Part shown: piece by piece, positions 1 to 6,098 of the stretch | How positions within the stretch are numbered: position 1 is the stretch's first letter | How the letters are laid out: each line of letters starts with the position of its first letter | Assembly (NCBI GenBank): GCA_947074165.1 | Contig: CAMTOT010000185.1 | Location: forward strand, 1-6,098 | Direction of reading: 5' to 3' | DNA: 6,098 bases | DNA from: an uncultured Bacteroidales bacterium | GTDB lineage: Bacteria > Bacteroidota > Bacteroidia > Bacteroidales > JAUNSR01 | The notes under the pieces: generated by a model | The model's input: the letters and a program-made list of their open reading frames with translations, nothing else | Databases searched by the model: none | Told to the model about the DNA's origin: nothing | Translations under genes and position numbers: made by a program

Positions 1-54
1 GGCATACGAGTTAATGAGCGGTGACTGGGGTTCAGACGTGTGCTCTTCCGATCT
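1..54. other. Illumina P7/index sequencing adapter (contamination, not genomic)
   Basis: The first 54 bases read as the 3' part of the Illumina indexed P7 primer. GGCATACGAG at 1-10 is the P7 tail, 13-20 (AATGAGCG) sits where an 8-base index belongs, and 21-54 is the read-2 adapter arm ending in GCTCTTCCGATCT. Two differences from the standard oligo are visible: T instead of A at 11, and G instead of A at 29. Biological sequence begins at 55. This is a library artefact left at a contig end and should be trimmed. It also means the window's left edge is an assembly end, so the neighbouring gene is truncated artificially. Confidence 0.98.
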
Positions 55-683
55 CCTTTTTCCTTTACAATATTATCAATTTTAAAAGAATGCATAAATG
101 TCTCATTCTTTTCATCACTACCCACAGCTCCGTATACAACTCTAAGCTCGTAGAATAATGTATCATTAGATGTTTTTGAATAATCATACAATAGCTCAAG
201 CTCCGGCTTTGAACCTGCCGGCACGCCACCTGCAAAAGAAAGGAAATAAGTACCTCCGTTTAGTGTGGAATGAGCAAAAACCGGACTTACAATATCTACA
301 ATTGTATCCTGATGTGCTCCGTTATGTGTCTCATCGATAAAATCAGATTCAGACACATTGACTTTTTCAAATGTCATACCGTCAAGTCTGTACGGATTAG
401 TTTTTGTACCTTGAGCATTAGAAGGTTGATTATCAAAATCAAGAGTCATATATGAAATAAAGAAACGATCACCTTTTTGAAGTTCGGTTTTTGCATTAAC
501 GTCATTACTAAAAAAATGACACGCTCCATCTACGTCTGCCTGAAACAATTTATTTGATGCATCAGACGATATTACGGTAGCATACCCCTTACCTCCGCTT
601 ATTGAGTTTCCAAAATCTTTAAGACATCCGGTTAATAAAAAGGCCGACATAACAGCTCCGGCCAAATAAATGCACTTTTTCAT
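55..683 (-). CDS. NigD-like outer-surface lipoprotein, 3' end missing
   Basis: An open frame starts at the ATG at 683 and gives 209 residues before it runs into adapter sequence. The N terminus is a lipoprotein signal peptide: MKK, a hydrophobic stretch (residues 4-17), then the lipobox LLTGC with the lipidated Cys at 20, so the protein is probably anchored in an envelope membrane facing the periplasm or surface. The mature part has GYATVISSD at 33-41, a GDRFFISYM strand at 71-79, and a beta-rich rest with no enzyme motif. A short lipoprotein with a GYATV-type first strand and a GDRxxISY strand resembles the Bacteroidales NigD-like family, whose role is poorly defined. From memory family members run to about 230-250 residues, so little is missing. 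The frame stays open through the adapter (GDRKSTRLNPSH...), so any predicted protein ending that way is an artefact. It has its own candidate promoter and follows the terminator of the DUF1015 gene, so it is probably a separate unit. The lipoprotein call is firm; the family assignment is moderate. Confidence 0.8.
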
Positions 684-724
684 AAGTTACTTTTCTATTG
701 GTTTTTAGTATTTTATAATGAATT

Positions 725-732
725 CAAAGATA
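725..732 (-). promoter_or_regulatory. candidate Bacteroides-type -7 element for the lipoprotein gene
   Basis: Read on the minus strand this is TATCTTTG, an exact match to the Bacteroides -7 consensus TAnnTTTG. It lies 41 nt upstream of the lipoprotein ATG, implying a leader of roughly 35 nt. A good -33 TTTG is not present at the expected 19-21 nt spacing (AGTG stands there at 19), so this is a half match. Its position just after the upstream terminator supports it. Confidence 0.45.
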
Positions 733-778
733 TACTCTTTTATAAATAATACACTTAACAATTATCTAAACAACAACA

Positions 779-833
779 AAAAAAACAAAAAAAACGGAGT
801 TTCCATTCTTTTCAATGAAAAATCTCCGTTTTT
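779..833 (-). terminator. intrinsic terminator after the DUF1015 gene
   Basis: A perfect 10-bp inverted repeat, AAAAACGGAG (790-799) and CTCCGTTTTT (824-833), encloses a 24-nt loop. The loop itself contains a small TTTTC/GAAAA hairpin at 809-821. On the minus strand the stem is followed by an eight-T run and then more T-rich sequence (bases 779-794 are nearly all A on the plus strand). It starts 20 nt past the DUF1015 stop codon. It would end the kinase-DUF1015 transcript and isolate the lipoprotein gene. Confidence 0.85.
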
Positions 834-852
834 ATATCATATTTTATATAAC

Positions 853-2097
853 TTACTGTAACTTATGTATTACAAGCCCCGAACGCAGCTTCGGTTCAAA
901 CCATGTTGTTTTGGGCGGCATAATATTTCCTGTATCAGCAATATCCATAAGCTGCTTCATTGAAACAGGATATAAAGCAAGAGCAACTCTCATTTCTCCG
1001 GAATCCACTCTCTTCTTCAACTCGCCTAGTCCGCGAAGTCCACCCACAAAATCAATACGTTTATCTGTTCGAAGTTCTTTAATTCCAAGAATATCCCGTA
1101 GAATAAGATCTGACGATATAGTTACATCAAGCACTCCTATAGGATCCTGATCATCATAGGTATCATTCTTTGCTGTAATGGAATACCAGATACCGCTCAA
1201 ATACAAAGAGAAATTGTGCAGAGCAACAGGTTTGTACTCCTCTACTCCTTTCTTCTCTACAATAAAATCTTTAGAGAGCCTTTCCAAAAACTCTGCGTCT
1301 GTCAATCCGTTAAGATCTTTTACCACACGATTATAGTCCATTATTCTAAGCTGAGATTCAGGAAAACATACCGCCATAAAATAATTGTACTCTTCATTTC
1401 CTGTATGATTTGGATTATTGCGGGCCTTTTCTGCACCCACAAGTGCGGCAGCTGCCGTTCTATGGTGACCGTCTGCAATATAAAGAGCCGGTATAGCCCC
1501 AAATAGTTCAGTTATTCTTTCTATTTTATTCTCATTATCTACAACCCAAAATTTATGACCGAATCCCTCAGCCGAGACAAAATCATATACTGGTTCCCCA
1601 GATGTAACATCGGCTACAATAGAGTCAATCTCTGCATTGTCCGGATAAGCGAAAAACACAGGCTCAATATTAGCATCATTGACCCTTACATGCTTCATTC
1701 TATCCTCTTCTTTATCACAACGGGTCAACTCATGTTTCTTAATCACACCATCAAGATAATCTGAAACAGAAGCGGCTACAACCAAACCATACTGAGTACG
1801 TCCATCCATAGTCTGAGCATAGACATAATAATTCTCCTTTTTATCCTCTTTCAACCAACCTTCTTTCTGGAACTTTTTGAAATTCTCTGATGCCTTTTCA
1901 TAAACTTTAGAGTCATGCTCATCAGTACCTTGGGGAAAATCAATCTCCGGTTTAATTATATGATAAAGAGAATGCTCAATACCTTTAGCTTCATCACGTG
2001 CCTCTTCCGACGATAATACATCATAAGGTCGACTTGACAATGTTGGCGCTATTTGAGCAGGAGGACAAACTCCTTTAAATGGTTTTATTTTTGCCAT
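853..2097 (-). CDS. DUF1015 family protein, possibly linked to serine metabolism
   Basis: This 414-residue protein has the usual length and landmarks of the DUF1015 family (PF06245). An N-terminal MAKIKPFKG...PYDVLSSEEA segment covers residues 1-34. The conserved HELT...DR block is at 122-133, and the hallmark YIADGHHRTAAAA at 206-218. A C-terminal segment with MPPKTTWFEPKLRSGLV lies at 393-409. No signal peptide or membrane segment is visible, so it should be cytosolic. The biochemical function is not established to my knowledge. The DGHHR motif followed by small residues resembles the phosphate-binding motif of ParB/sulfiredoxin-fold proteins, a fold that includes the free-serine kinases SerK and SbnI. 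With serC and serA nearby, a role in serine or phosphoserine metabolism is a reasonable inference, but unproven. The ATG at 2097 fits the usual MxxIxPF start. It lies 44 nt downstream of the kinase gene with no terminator between, so the two are probably co-transcribed. Family call firm, function open. Confidence 0.93.
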   Translation of the reverse strand: MAKIKPFKGVCPPAQIAPTLSSRPYDVLSSEEARDEAKGIEHSLYHIIKPEIDFPQGTDEHDSKVYEKASENFKKFQKEGWLKEDKKENYYVYAQTMDGRTQYGLVVAASVSDYLDGVIKKHELTRCDKEEDRMKHVRVNDANIEPVFFAYPDNAEIDSIVADVTSGEPVYDFVSAEGFGHKFWVVDNENKIERITELFGAIPALYIADGHHRTAAAALVGAEKARNNPNHTGNEEYNYFMAVCFPESQLRIMDYNRVVKDLNGLTDAEFLERLSKDFIVEKKGVEEYKPVALHNFSLYLSGIWYSITAKNDTYDDQDPIGVLDVTISSDLILRDILGIKELRTDKRIDFVGGLRGLGELKKRVDSGEMRVALALYPVSMKQLMDIADTGNIMPPKTTWFEPKLRSGLVIHKLQ

Positions 2098-2122
2098 ATC
2101 AGTATGTGTTTTTTGGATATCA

Positions 2123-2137
2123 AGAGTCAGACTCTGA
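2123..2137. repeat. small interleaved palindrome between kinase and DUF1015 genes
   Basis: The 44-nt gap between the two genes holds two overlapping perfect dyads: AGAGTC-A-GACTCT (2123-2135) and TCAGA-C-TCTGA (2127-2137). With a one-base centre neither can form a stable RNA hairpin as such, and no T-run follows, so it is not a terminator. It could be a protein-binding site or simple chance. There is no independent evidence of function. Confidence 0.3.
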
Positions 2138-2141
2138 TTAT

Positions 2142-3671
2142 TTATTTTAAATATTTCTTTATCGTAGCATTTATCTGTTTTGACGTTGTCGGTTTTGTCA
2201 GGATATCTGTACAGCCGGCATCAGAAGCCTCTTTCTTTAATGATCTTACAGCATATGCCGTAAGTATAATTATTGGAACATCTGCTGATAATTGTCGTAT
2301 CTGACGCGTTGCCTCCAGACCATCCATCTGAGGCATCTTTATATCCATAAATATAAATACAGGCTTATATGTTTTATACATATCAATGGCTTCCAGACCA
2401 TCTGCGGCGTGTATGACATTAAATCTGTCCTCTAATACCGTTTTCATCATCATATAACTGTACATCACATCCTCCGCGATCAGAATCGTAGGCAGATTAG
2501 CATCAACCACAATATACTTATCCATCGCCTCCATAGCCTGAATCTCTTTTTCTTCTGGCGATATAGCCGACTCTCCTTTTTTAAGAGGCAGCTCAATAAC
2601 AAAACTCGATCCGGCGCCAGGAGTGGAATTTACAGTTATTTCCCCATTCATTTTTCTGATTAACGAACGGCAAATCGAAAGAGAAAGAGTATAGCTATCA
2701 TATCCATCCTCTTCTATACCCCCTGAAAGATTAAACATATTATTTATGGCATCTTTCGAGAAACCTGCACCTGTATCATTTATAATGATACTCAAACGTT
2801 TATTTTTAATCTCATAGCCATAACTAATATAGCCGGACATTGTATTATTGATAGAGTTTGTAAGTAATGTATCAAATATTCTTCCAAGCTTATCTTTATC
2901 TACAAACACATGAGTATCATCATATTTATTTGTAAACACAAGTCTTACCGGACCTTGTATCTTCATAGCATATACCTGCTGAAGCTCAACCATATATTCC
3001 CATATACAGAAATTTACCTCGTTAAGTATGTCTACGGTAGGCTCCGTATCCGACTCTGCTACAGTACCCAGCAGTTCTACAAGAAGATCATTATTTTTTC
3101 TTATTACATCAAAACATTTCTGTTTCTCTTCAACATCATCTATCGTTGTAAGAATTTCAGAAAACCCGACTACAGACTGAAGAGGAGTACGGAGTTCATG
3201 TGTAACTCCTGTCAGAAATGAGGTTTTTACTTTTTCAGACTCTAGCTCAGCCTGTTTTGATTCAAGTAAAGTCCTGTTAACCTCTATTGTATCATTACAA
3301 TCTATCGCTACACCTTCAATTATTTCAACAACTAATCTGTCACGTACCACAACTTTACCTCTAAGCTCATACCACTTGTATTCGCCGTCAATTTGCTTTA
3401 GACGCAACAAAACAGACACATAACTTTTATCTTTACTGTCTTCTCTGCTAAAATTATGAATTTTTGTTAAATCATCGGCATAAATAATATCCAGAAACTT
3501 ATCAAGAGTAACAGTATCCGATGTACCATGTCCTTCGTTATGCAAAGTAGGAAATCTCATCTTTATAAACCCCTCCTTTACATTCCATGTCCACTTGTAT
3601 ATCTCACTTCTTGATAATGAATCGACCAATTCATTTAACTCTTTTGATACAGCTTCATAATTATTTCTCAT
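2142..3671 (-). CDS. soluble PAS hybrid histidine kinase with C-terminal receiver
   Basis: A 509-residue two-component hybrid protein. Residues about 20-125 look like a PAS_3-type sensor fold (WTWNV at 27-31, DDLTKIH at 66-72, DGEYKWYELRG at 95-105). A short helical linker leads to the HisKA dimerisation domain (about 144-205), with phosphoacceptor His158 in FLTGVTHELRTPL. The HATPase domain spans about 250-365, with N-box Asn272 (LLTNSINNT) and G1 box DTGAG at 299-303. After a linker comes a receiver domain (395-509) with the acidic pair E400/D401, phosphoacceptor D443 in FMDIKMP, T471 and K493. There is no transmembrane segment or signal peptide, so it should sense a cytoplasmic signal. There is no DNA-binding output domain, so the receiver must act through another protein or a phosphorelay. 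The ATP-lid/G2 region is odd: where GxGLGL is expected it reads SYTLSL (326-331), lacking all three glycines, so ATP binding may be altered. The gene has its own promoter and is followed closely by the DUF1015 gene. Its signal and target cannot be told from sequence. Confidence 0.95.
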   Translation of the reverse strand: MRNNYEAVSKELNELVDSLSRSEIYKWTWNVKEGFIKMRFPTLHNEGHGTSDTVTLDKFLDIIYADDLTKIHNFSREDSKDKSYVSVLLRLKQIDGEYKWYELRGKVVVRDRLVVEIIEGVAIDCNDTIEVNRTLLESKQAELESEKVKTSFLTGVTHELRTPLQSVVGFSEILTTIDDVEEKQKCFDVIRKNNDLLVELLGTVAESDTEPTVDILNEVNFCIWEYMVELQQVYAMKIQGPVRLVFTNKYDDTHVFVDKDKLGRIFDTLLTNSINNTMSGYISYGYEIKNKRLSIIINDTGAGFSKDAINNMFNLSGGIEEDGYDSYTLSLSICRSLIRKMNGEITVNSTPGAGSSFVIELPLKKGESAISPEEKEIQAMEAMDKYIVVDANLPTILIAEDVMYSYMMMKTVLEDRFNVIHAADGLEAIDMYKTYKPVFIFMDIKMPQMDGLEATRQIRQLSADVPIIILTAYAVRSLKKEASDAGCTDILTKPTTSKQINATIKKYLK

Positions 3672-3734
3672 ACATATAAATATCTAATATTCCATTAAGG
3701 CACAGAAAGCACTTCAAATTTTTATCTTTATTTA

Positions 3735-3765
3735 CAAATATATAAAAGAATACAGCTCACACAAA
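3735..3765 (-). promoter_or_regulatory. Bacteroides sigma-ABfr-type promoter for the kinase-DUF1015 unit
   Basis: On the minus strand, TTTG (3762-3765) is followed after 19 nt by TATATTTG (3735-3742). Both boxes match the Bacteroides consensus TTTG-N(19-21)-TAnnTTTG exactly. Transcription would begin near 3728, giving a leader of about 57 nt before the kinase ATG at 3671. It lies between the serA terminator and the kinase start, where a promoter would be required. A second TTTG at 3767-3770 is less well spaced. Confidence 0.75.
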
Positions 3766-3810
3766 GCAAAAAAGAAAAAAACAGCCATGCAATTTAACAG
3801 AATTTAAATT

Positions 3811-3855
3811 AAAAAGGACTATTCTTATATCACCACCGATAAAAGAATAGTCCTT
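3811..3855 (-). terminator. intrinsic terminator of the serC-serA operon
   Basis: A perfect 13-bp inverted repeat, AAGGACTATTCTT (3814-3826) and AAGAATAGTCCTT (3843-3855), encloses a 16-nt loop. On the minus strand the stem ends in five consecutive T bases (3811-3815), continuing into AT-rich sequence. It begins 20 nt after the serA stop codon. On the plus strand no T-run follows, so it works towards the minus side. It separates serine biosynthesis transcription from the kinase gene. Confidence 0.87.
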
Positions 3856-3875
3856 AAATATTATATATAAAGATT

Positions 3876-4793
3876 TTAGTTTACTCGAAACTTATCAATA
3901 CCGTTTTTAAGAAAATTAACGCATTGATTAGCAGCTGCAAGTCCGGCGTTAATATTAGCTTCTTTTGTCTGAGCTCCCATTTTCTTTGGAGTAAAGAATA
4001 CCCTTTCCGGAAACTTTTGCTCAAACTCTTCTACATTTGATGCTCTAACATCAGATACATAAGAAAAATCAGGACGTTCCTCCATCAGTTTCATAAGCCC
4101 CTGCTCATCTACAACCTCTTTTCTTGCTGTATTAATCAAAGTGGCACCTTTAGGCATTAATGAAAGAAGTTCGTAATTTATCGACTTTATTGTCTGAGGA
4201 GTAGCAGGTATGTGCAATGACACATATTGCGACTGCTTATAAAGATCTTCGATTTTTTCTACAGGTATCACTCCTTCTGCCTCAATCTGCTCTGCTGTAA
4301 GAAATGGATCATAAGCATAAACCTTCATTCCGAAACCTTTTGCGATTCTTGCCACATTGCGACTTACGTTACCATAGGCATGCAAACCGAGTGTTTTATC
4401 CTTAAGTTCAGTTCCGGCAGATCCGTTATAGTTATTTCTTGCCATCAAAACCAGCATTCCAAAAACAAGTTCAGCAACCGCGTTTGCATTTTGTCCCGGA
4501 GTATTCATAGCGACAACACCTCTTTCCGACGCCGCCTGCAAATCAATATTATCATATCCTGCACCTGCTCTTACTACAAGTTTCAGCTCCGGATCGGCAG
4601 ACATAACATCTTTATCAATTATATCGCTTCTGATAATTATACCTTCAACACCTTTTACAGCCTCAATAAGGTCCCCTTTATCCTGATATTTTTCAAGAAG
4701 CACCGGGCTAATACCGGCCTCTTCAAGTATTTCTTTCATTTTAGCCACCGCTGTAGGAGCGAATGGTTTTTCTGTCGCAATTAGTACTTTCAT
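3876..4793 (-). CDS. serA: D-3-phosphoglycerate dehydrogenase, short Lys-active-site type
   Basis: Catalyses the first step of serine synthesis, NAD-dependent oxidation of 3-phosphoglycerate to 3-phosphohydroxypyruvate, in the cytosol. At 305 residues it has only the two D-2-hydroxyacid dehydrogenase domains: the split substrate domain (about 1-100 and 280-305) and the NAD-binding domain (about 101-279). There is no C-terminal ACT or ASB domain, so serine feedback through ACT is not expected. Family motifs seen are VVRAGAGYDNID (73-84), NTPGQNANAVAEL (97-109), HAYGNVSRNVARIAKGFGMK (138-157), SLHIPATPQT (192-201) and NTARKEVVDE (221-230), with the probable catalytic Arg224. Where most family members have a catalytic His in TPHxG, this protein has TPKKMGAQT (268-276), a Lys. 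This is the known 'type III K' arrangement of Bacteroidetes and Entamoeba enzymes. The Rossmann GxGxxG is degenerate (A139-Y-G141-N-V-S144). The start at 4793 gives the expected MKVLIATEKPF; AAGG stands a few bases upstream. It follows serC by 26 nt in one operon. Confidence 0.95.
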   Translation of the reverse strand: MKVLIATEKPFAPTAVAKMKEILEEAGISPVLLEKYQDKGDLIEAVKGVEGIIIRSDIIDKDVMSADPELKLVVRAGAGYDNIDLQAASERGVVAMNTPGQNANAVAELVFGMLVLMARNNYNGSAGTELKDKTLGLHAYGNVSRNVARIAKGFGMKVYAYDPFLTAEQIEAEGVIPVEKIEDLYKQSQYVSLHIPATPQTIKSINYELLSLMPKGATLINTARKEVVDEQGLMKLMEERPDFSYVSDVRASNVEEFEQKFPERVFFTPKKMGAQTKEANINAGLAAANQCVNFLKNGIDKFRVN

Positions 4794-4819
4794 ATCTACC
4801 TTGGTTTTAAAAAGAATAC

Positions 4820-5887
4820 TTAATACATCTGCTCAAACTCTTTCATCGCATCAACAAGAGCCTGCACACTATCAATTGGCATCGCATTATAAATAGAAGC
4901 TCTAAATCCACCAACTGAACGGTGTCCTTTGATACCTATCATGCCTTTAGATGCTGCAAATTTCGCAAATTCATCCTCAAGATTTTTATACTCTTCATTC
5001 ATAACAAAACATACATTCATCTGCGAACGGTCTTCTTTAGCAGCCGTACCCACAAATATCTTATTTCTGTCTATCTCATTATAAAGCAAATCTGCCTTAG
5101 CTTTGTTTTTTTCAGCCAGAACTTTCAAACCGCCCTGCTCTTTATACCATTTCAAAGTCTGTAGACAAGAGAATATTGGCAAAACAGGAGGAGTATTAAA
5201 CATTGACTCCTTAGATATATGCGTATTATAATCAAGCATAGTAGGAATCTTTCTTGTAACATTACCCAATGCTGATTTTTTCACGATACAAACAGTTACA
5301 CCTGCAGGTCCGAGATTTTTCTGAGCACCGGCATAAATCAAATCATATTTTGAAACATCTACAGGATGTGACATAAAGTCCGACGACATATCACAAATCA
5401 AAGGTATATTCACCTGTGGTGTATTGTACACCTGAGTACCATATATTGTATTATTTGAAGTATAGTGGAAATACTCACAATCAGACGGTATTGTATATCC
5501 TTTAGGTATATACGAGAAATTCTTATCTGCAGATGATCCTACAACAACCGCTTCCCCAAAATTTTTAGCTTCTTTGATTGCATTCTTTGCCCAAGTACCG
5601 GTCTCTGTAAACGCAGCTTTCTTTTCAAGAAAATTATATGGCGCCATACAGAACTGCAAACTTGCTCCACCCCCTAAGAACACAACTTCATATCCTTCAG
5701 GAACCTCAAGAAGCTCCTTAACCAATGCGATGGCCTCGTCCATCACCGCAACAAACTCTTTACTTCTATGTGAAACCTCAAGTAAAGACAACCCTGTACC
5801 CGCAAAATTCTTTACTGCTTCTGCTGTCTTGTCAATAGTATATTGACTTAGGATTGATGGTCCTGCGTAAAAATTATGTTTTTTCAT
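4820..5887 (-). CDS. serC: phosphoserine aminotransferase
   Basis: Pyridoxal-phosphate enzyme that converts 3-phosphohydroxypyruvate and glutamate to O-phosphoserine and 2-oxoglutarate, the second step of serine synthesis. The same enzyme commonly serves pyridoxine synthesis in bacteria. The 355-residue protein has the family start KHNFYAGPSIL (3-13), LLEVSHRSKEF (35-45), the cofactor-phosphate loop LGGGAS (71-76), TGTWAK with the stacking Trp99, and the PLP-binding Lys190 in IYAGAQKNLGPAG. The C-terminal GHRSVGGFRASIYNA (321-335) carries the conserved substrate Arg pair. Length and motifs are complete. I chose the ATG at 5887 because the family begins right there. An in-frame ATG at 5935 would add 16 residues of unconserved, leader-like sequence. 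There is no clear Shine-Dalgarno, as is usual in this phylum. It is first in the serC-serA operon and feeds on the product of its partner gene. Confidence 0.97.
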   Translation of the reverse strand: MKKHNFYAGPSILSQYTIDKTAEAVKNFAGTGLSLLEVSHRSKEFVAVMDEAIALVKELLEVPEGYEVVFLGGGASLQFCMAPYNFLEKKAAFTETGTWAKNAIKEAKNFGEAVVVGSSADKNFSYIPKGYTIPSDCEYFHYTSNNTIYGTQVYNTPQVNIPLICDMSSDFMSHPVDVSKYDLIYAGAQKNLGPAGVTVCIVKKSALGNVTRKIPTMLDYNTHISKESMFNTPPVLPIFSCLQTLKWYKEQGGLKVLAEKNKAKADLLYNEIDRNKIFVGTAAKEDRSQMNVCFVMNEEYKNLEDEFAKFAASKGMIGIKGHRSVGGFRASIYNAMPIDSVQALVDAMKEFEQMY

Positions 5888-5942
5888 CTTATAAGAATTA
5901 TGTTGTATATTATGTTTTATAAGTTTTTCGCACATTATTTCT

Positions 5943-5971
5943 GCACTTTATTCAAAAGTGCCACAAATTTA
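5943..5971 (-). promoter_or_regulatory. possible serC promoter with adjacent inverted repeat
   Basis: In the 133-nt gap upstream of serC, the minus strand carries TAAATTTG (5964-5971), an exact match to the Bacteroides -7 consensus, but no TTTG stands at the proper -33 spacing. Immediately downstream, overlapping the expected transcription start, is a perfect 7-bp inverted repeat, GCACTTT (5943-5949) and AAAGTGC (5955-5961), with a 5-nt centre. No T-run follows, so it is not a terminator. It could be an operator or a leader hairpin. The promoter call is weak; the repeat itself is certain. Confidence 0.35.
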
Positions 5972-6020
5972 AAACAAATATTAATTAATTTAATACATTT
6001 CTACACTTTTTTGTTTTTAA

Positions 6021-6098
6021 TTAATAACGCTCCTTCCACAAACTATTCATTTGCGCTCTCAGCCTTTCCTCAGCCTGATTACTTTGAGGTTTCCAAAT
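6021..6098 (-). CDS. 3' end of an unidentified gene upstream of serC
   Basis: One minus-strand frame is open from the window edge to a TAA at 6021-6023 and encodes 25 residues that end in NSLWKERY. The segment is hydrophilic and probably helical (QAEERLRAQMNSLWKERY), and its codon choice looks like that of the neighbouring genes. The other two minus frames stop earlier. The start and most of the gene lie outside the window, and I do not recognise the product. There is no terminator between its stop and serC, so partial read-through into serC-serA is possible. Because the fragment is short, a chance open frame cannot be excluded. Confidence 0.5.
   Translation of the reverse strand: MWKPQSNQAEERLRAQMNSLWKERY

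Noticed and set aside
270..455. Plus-strand open frame of 61 codons opposite the lipoprotein
   Set aside because: The minus-strand frame has a signal peptide, lipobox and coherent mature protein; the plus-strand product resembles nothing.
790..833. The hairpin as a plus-strand terminator too
   Set aside because: The stem does end in five T bases on the plus strand, but no plus-strand gene leads into it, so only the minus-strand role is supported.
684..852. A small RNA or small gene in the gap upstream of the lipoprotein
   Set aside because: The gap is explained by a terminator and a promoter; no further frame or structured RNA is evident.
815..1150. Plus-strand open frame of 111 codons overlapping the DUF1015 gene
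   Set aside because: It lies antisense to a clear DUF1015 coding region, starts inside the terminator hairpin, and has no recognisable domain or promoter.
4227..4784. Plus-strand open frame of 185 codons inside serA
   Set aside because: It is antisense to conserved serA codons and its translation is a Cys/Phe/Ile-rich shadow with no family features.
4820..5935. Longer serC starting at the ATG at 5935
   Set aside because: The extra 16 residues (MCEKLIKHNIQHNSYK) are not family-like. SerC proteins of this group begin at MKKHNFYAGPS, which is encoded from 5887.

Overview
This window is a piece of an AT-rich genome that is almost certainly from the order Bacteroidales (phylum Bacteroidota). The evidence is a SerC and a SerA of the short Bacteroides type, a DUF1015 protein near them, a NigD-like lipoprotein, start codons without clear Shine-Dalgarno sequences, and promoter elements of the Bacteroides sigma-ABfr type (TTTG / TAnnTTTG). 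All six coding regions lie on the minus strand, so the window reads biologically from right to left.

In transcription order, 6021-6098 holds the last 25 codons of an unidentified gene. An AT-rich gap follows, with a 7-bp inverted repeat and a possible promoter. Next is the serine-biosynthesis operon serC (4820-5887) and serA (3876-4793), 26 nt apart and closed by a clear intrinsic terminator at 3811-3855. A second unit begins with a close match to the Bacteroides promoter consensus (3735-3765). It holds a soluble PAS hybrid histidine kinase/receiver protein (2142-3671) and, 44 nt downstream, a DUF1015 protein (853-2097), and it ends in a strong U-tract terminator (779-833). A third unit is a NigD-like lipoprotein (from 683 downwards), whose 3' end is missing.

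The missing end is an artefact. Bases 1-54 are an Illumina P7/index adapter, not genomic DNA, and its reading frame is open, so an automatic caller would extend the lipoprotein into adapter.

SerA oxidises 3-phosphoglycerate to 3-phosphohydroxypyruvate and SerC transaminates that to O-phosphoserine. The phosphatase SerB is not in the window. As I recall, DUF1015 genes often sit next to serC-serA in Bacteroidales. Here a kinase gene, a terminator and a new promoter separate them. The points most worth a second look are the adapter, the possible link of DUF1015 to serine metabolism through a ParB/Srx-like motif, the Lys-type SerA active site, and the degenerate ATP-binding G2 box of the kinase. 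I see no CRISPR array, tRNA, rRNA, insertion sequence or phage gene, and no obvious new defence or mobile system.
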